Source: Taenia hydatigena
Lineage: Eukaryota > Platyhelminthes > Cestoda > Cyclophyllidea > Taeniidae
DNA: 64,000 nt
Direction: 5' to 3'
Assembly: GCA_036345935.2 (NCBI GenBank)
Contig: JADWOT020000009.1
Span: 16,976,574-17,040,573, forward strand
In this document: positions 48,000 to 57,239 of the stretch, one piece after another
Numbering within the stretch: the stretch's first letter is position 1
Layout of the letters: each line of letters begins with the position of its first letter
Notes under the pieces: model-generated
What the model saw: only the letters and a program-made list of their open reading frames with translations
Database searches by the model: none
Told to the model about the DNA's origin: nothing
Program-made: the position numbers and the translations under genes

Positions 48000-49913
48000 T
48001 GATGCACTACGATCTTTGAGCAAGGCCTCGTGCAACAATCAGGTATCAACCTTAACATTCACTCTGAGAGAGGCTTGGAGCTTTAATACTGACGAGGCTA
48101 AGAAGGTGTAGCCACATTGGATTTCATTAAAAACCTACCAACATTTTTATGCGGGTCATAACAGCTCTCTCGCTTTTCCTCTCCATTGGAAAGTGTTTCC
48201 AGATACCCCTCTCCATAGCATTCACCCAACTTTGAGAGCATCGCCATCTACTTCCTCAGCACGACCAAAATTATTTTGTTAATTCTTTGTTGTGCACTAC
48301 CAATGCAGTCCGCTCCTTCGTGACAATGCATTATACAGACCGATCAAACTCCGATAGGCTACTTATTAACTGTTGAAAAAGTTTACGTTGGCAATAACTG
48401 AGTCACGTGAACATACGTGAAAGAGTGTGGAAGGTTCACCTTCACCTCATCCCTTCACGCATGTGAGAACACTCTGTACTTTAACTCCATCTCCAAAAGC
48501 GCCTTAGTAACTGTCCTAATGTAATGCATGGCGGCCTCCATCCGAGTGCAAATTATAAGTGCGTGTTAAAGGCTTGCACGAATTGAGTTGTTGGGCAAGA
48601 TGGACAAGAGTGTGATGTCTATTCCCCTTGTCCACTTACCTTTGAGCTGTGCCTGCAAGTGGATTTCTATTCCCGTACTTCCCATCCATGCTTAATAGCA
48701 CAAATGATTTAAGCCCAAACGTTAACACAGGAACTCCTGACTCTAGTGTAACGAACCATTTAGGTACTGCCCCTTCAGGATAAACACATTGATGCACTCC
48801 AAGCTACTGCTCCCAGTGACCTGAAAAATGTGGAAAATGCACACGCTTCCATAGCGGAGTGCAAAGGACTATGAGCAACATGCATGCCGAGCGATGTCTC
48901 TTCCACATTTCTGAACCAACAACGACAGCGACTATTACCACACTTCAACTAATTTTACACTCATTTTCATGCCATCGAGTTTAAATTGCATTTGCAAGGC
49001 ATCACTGGACTCAAACCACACCACAATGCACCAACTGCAGTGGTCTCCTGCGTGCAGACCAACACTCCCTCCTCCTCCTCTGCTTGTGACATCAAAGGAA
49101 ACCAGCACATGATCCCACCACAAACGCACGTTCTCCCTCCACTTCCTATGTCCGTCCACGCACCAAGCCTTGCTGGGAAGTGCCAGTGTGCATTTCATTT
49201 GCAAATGGCCAATGGCATTCAACAGAAGAGAAGCAACGCTGAGAAATCAACCAACCCTCCATCAGCACAAATTTGACTTGAAATTTCCAAAGCGGTGATT
49301 GCATTTCCATTGCCTACATGAGTCCTTCCATCCCCCTTATCTTTATCCCATCTTATCAGCTTTCCCAATCACGACACGTTAATGAGAATTATACTTCTGA
49401 TGAATTGCACAGCGTGTCAAACTGAGGTGCACATGACCGATGACGATGGAGCAGCGGACATACCGACTGCACTCTCCCATCATGTGGACTCCTCTATTGC
49501 TACTCGCCAATTTAAGGCCATTGAGCAAAATCATAATAGAAATAATAATGCCCATTCCCCCCTCGCCTAAGTTAGCCCAAAGCGTGTGACTATTGCACCC
49601 GAAAGCTGCGTAGTCACGTTAGTAATCAGGTGGTAGTCTACCTTGTGATAATTATGAGGCTGTCAACATATTCGCCCACTCCACCCCAAAGCAGAGAACA
49701 CCCTTCCACTCACTTTCATTCAACCACACATAAATATGCCGAATTCGTGCATTTGCCATTGAGGGCTTATTTATCAGGAGAGGATAAATTAGTGCAAATT
49801 AGGGAGAAAAGATTAGGAAGTGGGGCATTGCCGGCACCATGGATACCTGCAAGGCAGAAAGGGGTGGTGGAAAACGCAAATCATGGGAAATGGGCACTGA
49901 AGCACACGAGCGT
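48000..49913 (+). repeat. R3-R4-R block and 3' flank of copy 8
   Basis: R3 covers about 48,060-48,620, R4 about 48,720-48,860 and R about 48,859-49,290, followed by the 3' flank (49,630-49,910). It is the most complete example of the block order beside a minus-strand gene. The 143-codon + frame at 49,630-50,061 is antisense to exon 3. Confidence 0.65.
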
Positions 49914-50840
49914 TCAAGCAAGAAATATCGCCATGAGACTGAAGAGGAGTCCAGCGATTGCAAATGTTTTACCAGATCCGCTAGTCTTTGTGACAATTTC
50001 GCTAGTCGTTGCGGCAGCTTCGCTTGGTGTTACGATTGTCGTTTCCTTATGGCCTGTGTAAACAAGACATTCTGGTCATTATAACATGCAAATCATGCAC
50101 GTCTCTCAGCGGTGAATTGTTTGAAAATGAGCACTAATTATAGGCGCTTAGTGGTAAACTTAAGCAATGCGCCTGTGTAATAATGGTAGCAGACGTCTCT
50201 CCTGATAAATGTCGGTGAATAATATTCTTCGATGTGGTACTTGGAACATAAAACATGTACTGACTTACCAGCATCCTTTGTTTTAATAGCTTTGCTAAAT
50301 TTGGAAAATATTTCTGAACCATCCCATATGATCGCAGTCATATTGTATAGTGTGTTGGACTTTAGTCTGTCAACAATGACTTTTCCTTCCTTGATGGACG
50401 CATTTGCCGATTTTTCAGGTCCGGCGCCAGAGGCCAACTTTGCCGTTAGTGTGATTGTTTTCTCGCTAAAATCATGCAATTTTTTCGTGTTCCAAGTTAG
50501 GCCAATGGAGTGAGGAGTCACAATACTCCACTCAAAGAATTGCTGCAGTTGGTCCTCTGTTGAATTCGTTTCTTTAATGGAATGCAAAAAGTGTTAACCG
50601 GATAAAATGACTGCTCACACTTTATCTATGACCTGAGAGTATGATGTCTTCAAACTAAATGAATGCACTAGAATACAACTGCGTATAATCTGCTTTGAAG
50701 CAGAGATAATCATTCAAATAATGCTTTTACGTTCATGTTGATAAGAACCAAGTGTAAAAGTACGACTTGCCGAATGATGTTCTGCGGTCGTCAGCCAAAA
50801 CCAAAGCCGTCAACAGAATGAGACACAAATGAAACGCCAT
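49914..50840 (-). CDS. Fn3 oncosphere-antigen family protein, intact, GC donor (copy 8)
   Basis: Exons 50,771-50,840 (70 bp), 50,269-50,571 (303 bp) and 49,914-50,053 (140 bp) give 513 nt and 170 aa. Exon 1 encodes MAFHLCLILLTALVLA then DDRRTSF. Its donor is GC (G|GCAAGT) where sister genes have GT; the length and phase match theirs exactly, and GC-AG introns with this extended consensus are normally spliced. Exon 2 has acceptor TTAAAG, QQFFEWSIVTPHSIGLTW, LKSNTLYNMTAI and KFSKAIKTKDAG. Exon 3 is 20 codons longer than in copies 6 and 7: GHKETTIVTPSEAAATTSEI, then VTKTSGSGKTFA and a hydrophobic tail ending LA. The longer Thr/Ser-rich linker could be O-glycosylated. The tail fits a GPI signal or anchor. 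No stop or frameshift is seen. Confidence 0.85.
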
Positions 50841-50879
50841 CTTCACATCACCAATGCCTTACCCTCACAACTCATGGCG

Positions 50880-50889
50880 TATTTATAAG
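50880..50889 (-). promoter_or_regulatory. TATA box of copy 8
   Basis: CTTATAAATA on the minus strand, about 40 bp before the ATG at 50,840, followed upstream by the conserved 'tatcagcctatgggctctcc' and 'ttcaaggcgact' strips. Confidence 0.7.
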
Positions 50890-52004
50890 TCTGCTGCACA
50901 CGTATATCAGCCTATGGGCTCTCCTGGTCTTGACCTTCAAGGCGACTTCTCCACGTCGGGACGTGTTGGATTACGTGAGCACTCCCACATCCAACTCCAA
51001 CGCTTCTTGTCATTAGAGGTGAAAGGCGAACCAATCAAAAAGCCTGCAGTGAACGCTCACGTCACTCGTCGTCCTTCGGGTTATTTGGACGAAACTTATT
51101 GTGTATATGGAAACATGACAATCGACAACATCTTGAAAGTAATCCTGCGCTGTTTGTGAACTCACCACCGCCGGTTGTAGGATGCGACTGCAGTTATGGC
51201 CTTGTTATCCTCTTTTCTGAGGCCTTCTAATTGAGCGCAAGCAAAATATGTGGCTTTAGTGCAAGGCGGCATGAATATCGTTGTTTGGTGCGTAAGAAGA
51301 TATAGTTCTAACCGTGTAGGTAAGTGTATGCTCCTTCGCCAATGTTTGATTGAGTTTTCATTAAAATTTAAGTGAATTTGATTGTGGGGTTAACCGTGTG
51401 GGTTTGTCGTTTATGGTCGCTGGTCCACAATGTTGCCACCTACGCATCTACGACGTCCTGCAGTAGTGGACCCCCTTCGCTGTAAGGAACACAATTGACA
51501 TCGACTTGGGTGCCAGTAGACCTTATTGTTCTGCTCTGCATGCACCAGCAAGCCTCTCAGCCATGCGCAACTGTCCACATAGGGCTAATATGATGGGAAG
51601 TGGTGACCTGCTATTCAGCAGTCCAAACTGTTGGGTGCATGGCAGCAAGCAATTTGAAGTCAATCCATTTCAGGCATACACTAGATTGAATCAACCAAAG
51701 ATGCCAGCCTAGGTCCAGTCTTACTATTCACAGTTAGTAGGTCTACTTTGCAATGTTTTGAGAGTTAAGCCGAACCGGTTCCAATTCATGATGGAGGGGG
51801 AAGTCAAGCCATCGAGAGATGTTAAATTAACATTAAGTAAGCAAGAATGTATAAGGACTGGAACATTCGCGATACCATGGATGCCTTCAAGGCAGAAAGA
51901 GGTGGTGAAAGCACGCAAGTCATGCGCCGTGATATTAAAAGAGGATGGATGAAAGGGGAATTGACACTGACTCACACGAAAGCTCGAGCATGGCCAACTG
52001 CCAC
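50890..52004. repeat. 5' flank of copy 8 and 3' flank of the next locus
   Basis: About 50,890-51,720 is the upstream strip plus R5 ('cctcttttctgaggccttct', 'agaagatatagtt', 'cacaatgttgccac'). About 51,780-52,000 is the 3' flank of the pseudogene beyond ('accatggatgccttcaaggcagaaag'). No gene is recognised. Confidence 0.55.
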
Positions 52005-52862
52005 TTAAGTGAAGGGGACCCCAACGATTGAGGAAGTTACACCAGATCCACCAGTCGTCACGACTCTTCCTCCCTCATGGCCTGTGCAAGTAAGACATTT
52101 TGATAATTATATCAAGCAAAGCATGCACATCTCTCAACCATAAAGAGTATAGTAATGAGAACTAAAAAATAAGCGCCCAGTGATGGTCTCAAACAAAGCT
52201 CTTGTGTAAGATTGGCACTCGATGCCTCCTCTAATAAATGTGGATGAATTACATAATTCTATATAGCACTTTACAGCATAATCGCACGCATCATCTTACC
52301 AGTGTCCAGTGTTTTAATATCTTTGCTGAACTTCAATAATACCCCTCCACCTGCCCTTCCCATCACAGTCACAATAAATAATGAGTTGGGCGTAAGTCCA
52401 CCAAGAGTTATAACTCCTCTGGCGAGGGGCGCAGAAGTTGACTTTTCCAACCCAGATTTGATAGTCAACTCTGCCGTTGTTATGATTATCCCGTCGATCA
52501 GTGCATCCGGGTCTGGCCAATCGCGACTTAGGTGGATTGAGTGAGAAGTCACAGGGCCCGTATGAAGTGGTTTTGTGGAGATTTCAGTCCAGAATTGTCC
52601 AATTTGCTGAATTGGAATGTATTAGTCAGACAAAATGACTGCTCACTGGTGCCAGTTATATCTGTCGAGATTGTTATAACCGACGAAAAGAAGCGAATAA
52701 ATTTTGATTATTAATATCTGGTGGGAGTCTTCCACCTCTCCGCGACACGAGAGTTCGATAAGTTCAAAATGAGTGAAAAGGGCTATTCATAGCATGTTTC
52801 TTGAACAATGCATCCTTCACATTATTTAAAGCAATATCGACGAAAGAGTTAATAACGGGAGA

Positions 52863-52867
52863 GACAT
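52863..52867. repeat. Target-site duplication, left copy
   Basis: GACAT directly before the 5' LTR. The same five bases follow the 3' LTR at 53,764-53,768, as expected for LTR-retrotransposon integration. Confidence 0.85.
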
Positions 52868-53054
52868 TGTTGTACTTTGTTTGTTTTAACTACCCGTTCG
52901 GTCAGGGTCACAGAGGTGGCCGTATTGCCCTAGCTGCGTAGGCTGGCCTCCGGGTCATGCTGGCAGCTTATTTCCTTCTGTCCGTTGAATATATACATAT
53001 TCTAACCTAGCATTCTGCCTTCTTTTGCCTTCGAGGGAGCCTAGGGACGCTACA
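52868..53054 (+). repeat. 5' LTR of the TRIM
   Basis: 187 bp, from TGTTGTACTTTG to GGACGCTACA. It contains a TATA-like 'gaatatatacatatt' and the strip 'ccctagctgcgtaggctgg' shared with the 3' LTR. Confidence 0.85.
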
Positions 53055-53540
53055 TTGGTGGCAGCGGAAAGCGACCCGTCTCTATAGGGTTTTTTATCCC
53101 GATCTCTACCACCTGCGGCATGTTGCAGCGGTGCAAAAGAAGTGCAAGTGCTACGGATGGGCCACGGACGACGTCCGCCTCCAGCATCTACCCCATCTCC
53201 GTGATCTACAAGAAAGCTATCAACAACTGAAGCGACACTAGCCATGGACCACCTGGAAAGTTTCGTTCCGAAGATTACCCCTATTATACTTGCTTAAGGA
53301 GAACGGCGTGCTAACGCCCCCTACGGACATACTGATGGTCAGCAGAACCATATATTCTGAACTTCGTTCCCAAGCCAAACGAAACTCGAAGTGCAATGCA
53401 CTGTCAAGAGGGATCACTGGCGTTGGTGTCAAGCATCACCTCAATCGCGTCGAATGTCGGCGACTGGCATGGTTAGCTCGTGGGTGCTTCTTGCAGCACT
53501 GAGTATGTTGTGATGGCTGACGCGGGAGGTGTACCAAGGG

Positions 53541-53560
53541 GAGCGTCGTGGACGACGCTC
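53541..53560. other. Perfect hairpin next to the TRIM polypurine tract
   Basis: The sequence GAGCGTCGTGGACGACGCTC has two 9-nt arms that pair perfectly around GG. It ends one base before the purine run that precedes the 3' LTR. As RNA it would form a strong stem just upstream of the plus-strand priming site. Confidence 0.75.
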
Positions 53561-53577
53561 GAAAGAGGAGGGGGCAA

Positions 53578-53763
53578 TGTAGTGCTTTATTTGTTGGAAC
53601 TACCGGTTTCGGTCAAGGTCACAGAGGTGGTCGTATTGCCCTAGCTGCGTAGGCTGGTCTTTGGACCATGCTGGCAGCTTAGTTCCCTCTGTTCGTTGAA
53701 TATATATATTCTACTCTAGCATTCTGCCTTCTTTTGCCTTCGAGGGAGCCTCGGGACGCTACA
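53578..53763 (+). repeat. 3' LTR of the TRIM
   Basis: 186 bp, from TGTAGTGCTTTA to GGACGCTACA. It aligns end to end with the 5' LTR with numerous substitutions and small indels. Confidence 0.85.
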
Positions 53764-53768
53764 GACAT
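53764..53768. repeat. Target-site duplication, right copy
   Basis: GACAT directly after the 3' LTR, matching 52,863-52,867. Confidence 0.85.
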
Positions 53769-53769
53769 A

Positions 53770-54130
53770 ACTATTACTTGAAGTGGGATTTTCTAGGCAG
53801 TACTGAATACAAATCAGGCAATATTACACCAATTGCGGTGGTTTTTCGGATGTAGTTCAACACCTTCTCTTCTGCTAGTGACATGACAGGAATCGAACAC
53901 ACCATCCCACCAGACATGCAGGTTCTTTGCCTACTTGCTCTGTTTGTCCCTACGCCAAACCGTGTCATTATATGCAGTTGCAAACAGCCAAAGAAGTTCA
54001 AGTAAAGGAGGACAAAATCAAAGCACTCACACATCCCTTCATTAGCAAGCATGTGACTAGTGATTTTTGAGGTAGTGATTGCATGTTTGATGCCTACAGG
54101 ATTTTCTTAATCTCCCAATGCATTGATCGC
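53770..54130 (+). repeat. R block between the Fn3 relics of the 52-55 kb pseudogene
   Basis: The block shares 'attgcggtggttttt', 'ccaccagacatgcaggtt' and 'catgtgactagtgatttttga' with other R copies. Its position between two Fn3 relics repeats the arrangement at 9,060-9,330 and 15,860-16,230. Confidence 0.6.
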
Positions 54131-55040
54131 ATCTTATCAGCATTCCTAGTGGCAATACGGTAGTGAATACCATAATCCCTCAAAATTGGCGAGGATGGGG
54201 TGCAAATTATATTAATGAGCAAGATACGATGTTGCAAGATATAATAATGCACTAGTGAATGTGCCAGTTACATTCTTCACATTATGAGATTAACTAAATT
54301 ACTCCCTTCCAATTGTGCTTTATCGAGCAAAGCCTAGTAATGGACTCTAAGACTAAGCGCCCAGTGATGAACTCAAGCAATGCTTTTGTACAAGAAAGGA
54401 AGTCGATACCTCTTCTCATAAATGTCAATGAATAGTATCATTTATTGTGGCATTTTGCAGCATAATCGCACGTGTCAACTTAACAGTGGCCGGTGTTCGA
54501 ATAGTTTGTCTCAATTTTAAAAATTTGTATTCATTTGGCCTTGCCTTCGCAGCCACATTGCATGAGGAACTGGGCGTTAGCCCGACACGATTGACTTCTC
54601 CTTTGTCGAGGTACACAGATGCAGATCTTTTGAGTTCGGAGTCAGAAGCCAACAGTGCCGTTGAGGTGAGAATTCCATCAGAAAATTCATCAAATGCTTC
54701 CGGATTTCGGCTTGGGTGAATGGTTTAGTGCGCACAGGACCCCAATGGAAGCCATTTTGCGGTGGTTGCGCTTTTGAAAATATCCATTTAACAAAATGGG
54801 AGAAGTTTTAGTCGGCCAAATCGGCTGCTCAGTGATGCCGATCGCCTTTATCTGGAACCTAAGAGTATGATGCATCTGCTTATGACCTACTTTGAAACAA
54901 GGTCATAATTCATCAAATACTTCCACACTCATGCTGCTGTTTCGTGGGTCTCAGCCAGAACTGAAGTCGCTAACAGAACAAGGCACAATTGAGACGCCAT
55001 CTCTGTTGCACCAATGTTTTGTATTCACAAATAATGGCGC

Positions 55041-55049
55041 ATTTATAAG
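55041..55049 (-). promoter_or_regulatory. TATA box of the 52-55 kb pseudogene
   Basis: CTTATAAAT on the minus strand, about 40 bp before the ATG at 55,000. It is still intact although the coding region is broken. Confidence 0.6.
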
Positions 55050-57060
55050 AATGCTCCAAACGCATATCAGCCCATGGAGTCTCCTTTTCTTGACCTTCAA
55101 GAAGGCTTCTATGCAATGCGACGTGTTGGATTACATGAGCCCTCTCAAGTCCAACTACCAAGCTTGTTATCATAGAGGTGAACAGCGACCCAATTGAAGA
55201 AAGCATGCAGCGAAGACCCACGGCACGCATTGAACTTTGGGTTAATTGAGTAAAAGCTATTGTGAATGTCGCGGACGTTCGTAAAATCGGCAACATCTTA
55301 AAAGTATTCTTGCGCTGTTCTTGGACTTACTACTATAACCGTTCTTCGAGGCTTTCCAATTGAGTGCAAACAAATATGTGGTTTTAATTAAAGGCAGCCG
55401 TCAGTCCATTGGCAATCAGACAGATGCGATATTGAATCAACCAAAGATACCAGCCCACATCCAGTCTTAGCGTTTGTCTTTAGAAGGTCTGCTTGGAATG
55501 TCTTCAGTTAGGGTAACTCCGTTCCATTTCATGGTGATGAAGGAGGTCAAAGCGCTATTCTAATAGACACATCGGAACTGCAAGACTGTGAGTGTGAAGG
55601 GAAAGAGTGACATTGTACATGTACAAACATCCCACCCGTCTAAGGCGATCGTCTCCTCTCACTCACTCTCACTTGCACATCGCTAGCAGAAGTTGAATCG
55701 GCGTTGTATTGCACCAACAGAAATGTCGTGGCATCGAAAACACCAATGTCAAGATCCACCACGTAAAAATTCAGTTAAAACTACCACAATTCTATTTCTC
55801 TTCTTCAGAAAACACAAGTCTAATGAACTACATTGCATTTATGCCATATTATAAAATGCCTTGTGAAATCCGTCTGCCACGGTAACCTAGACGAGATCAA
55901 GTCGGTGTAGCCACGCTGGCATTCACACAGACGAGACCATCAACTTTGGTGCAATTAACGGCACCAAACCTCCATCTCGTCTCCATCACCGGGTGTTTTG
56001 AGACTCTCCCACTCCTTACGACATTCATTCGTCTGGAATCCGTTTTGCTTAACTTTGAGAGAATCACCATCTCCTATTGTATCTCATTACTCTTTGGTCG
56101 CCCACTGATAACGCATCCCACTGGTTATTTTGCCCTGTGTGATGTGGACTAGAGCGACACCGACAAAACCTCCCATTAAATATTGGAAAAGCGCATGTTT
56201 ATACACACGGAGCGACATCTTTTCACCCGTAAGAAACAGTGTATGCGGTTATAGGAATAAGTTTTGGGTGCACATTGTTTTCACATACAAGAAAGGAGGA
56301 GGTCAAGGTGAACGTTCCGCACTGTTTCTTGGGTGTTTACATGTGCATTCAAGCATAATAATGATAGCGACTTCGTTATAATGTGAACTAATGTGATAAA
56401 GATGTAGTACTCTTATACTTTTCTGTGTACACTGCCTTGCGGAAAAAATATACGCCTCCGTTATTGCTAGCCTGGGCTTTTTCATCTTTGAGTGAAAGGT
56501 TTTATGGAAGTCAACTTGGTCTACAACTCGCAAGTCAACTAACAGGTGGAATTCATCGCCAGAGTCGAACCAAAGAATAATGAAGTAGTTTGAATGGTGA
56601 TAAAGAAGGAGATGGTGATGCTCTCAAAGTGGGGTACAGAAGAGTTCGAGGTGGGGGAATGTTGTGGGGAGTGAGAGAGTTCTAAAACATCTGGCGGTGG
56701 AGACGAGATGGTGTGGGGACGGTGTGGATCACACCACAGCTGATGGCCTTGTTTCAATGAATGTCGGTAAGGCGACACAGGTTTCACCTCGTCTGGATTA
56801 CCATGGCAGACGGGTCTCAACATGAACGCGTAAAATGTGGCCGGACTTATGTTGCCGAAAGAGGAGAAATGGAAGTGCGGTAGATTTTGCTGGACAGTGG
56901 TGTTTTCGAGAAGACGATATTTTCATTGGGATTGTTGAAAGAAGAAAAGGTTTCTTGCTTGATGATGTATTTGGCCTCAGTGGTTTCAAAGCAGCATTCA
57001 GCTGCTTGTAAAGTAATGGAAAGCGATGAAGCTACCTTGCCTATCTTAATGTCCACTCAC
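55050..57060. repeat. 5' flank, R5 block and 11.3-12 kb paralogue
   Basis: The upstream strip ('tatcagcccatggagtctcc') runs to about 55,250. R5-like sequence covers about 55,250-56,350, including 'tgcaccaacagaaatgtcgtggcat' at 55,708. About 56,540-57,060 matches 11,330-12,000. No exon is recognised. Confidence 0.5.
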
Positions 57061-57239
57061 CTTATTTTCGTAACCAGAACATAAGTAAGCAAGGTAATCG
57101 GTCACCATTTATAGCTTTTCAATACAAAAGGAGGCCAATTTTTCAATGATACGGAGTCCTACCTTTCTGCTACGAACTTCTGCAACTGCTGGGCTGTATA
57201 CGTGGATTGGTTCGCTACACCCGATCCTACGTAGCATCT

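Larger units (their letters stand above)
52868..53763 (+). mobile_element. TRIM-type LTR retrotransposon (Ta-TRIM-like)
   Basis: A complete 896-bp element: 5' LTR (52,868-53,054), 523-bp internal region and 3' LTR (53,578-53,763), starting TGT and ending ACA, with a 5-bp GACAT duplication on both sides. Directly after the 5' LTR is TTGGTGGCAGCGG, the primer-binding-site position. A polypurine run GAAAGAGGAGGGGGCA precedes the 3' LTR. The internal region has no gag or pol frame, which defines a terminal-repeat retrotransposon in miniature. TRIMs of this kind have been described in Echinococcus and Taenia as abundant, stem-cell-expressed non-coding transcripts that rely on other elements' enzymes. 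The LTRs differ at many positions, so this is an old insertion. It lies in a pseudogene intron. Confidence 0.88.
52005..55000 (-). pseudogene. Two-Fn3 oncosphere-antigen family pseudogene with TRIM insertion
   Basis: The signal-peptide exon (from 55,000) encodes MASQLCLVLLATSVLA but lacks a usable GT donor where the sisters have one (GCATGAGTG). The upstream Fn3 exon (about 54,484-54,770) has a donor mutated to TT, and no single frame is open across it: the frame with GFHWGPV shifts, and the other has TAA. The downstream Fn3 exon (about 52,300-52,590) has its acceptor AG changed to GG and a 1-bp deletion beside the lost FRW motif; the rest stays open (SLFIVTV, LKFSKDIKT). Exon 3 (52,005-52,081) reads GHEGGRVVTTGGSGVTS but stops early at TAA, before a full hydrophobic tail. 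A TRIM lies between the two Fn3 exons. The layout matches the 8.3-10.3 kb and 15-16.6 kb loci. Confidence 0.8.

Noticed and set aside
49630..50061. 143-codon + frame ending in a hydrophobic stretch (also 22,078-22,488)
   Set aside because: It is antisense to exon 3 of the minus-strand antigen genes, whose splice acceptor, phase and tail are conserved. The hydrophobic look comes from the complementary codons.
52955..53245. 96-codon minus frame inside the TRIM
   Set aside because: It spans the LTR/internal boundary on the non-transcribed strand. TRIMs are non-coding, and no gag or pol motif is present.
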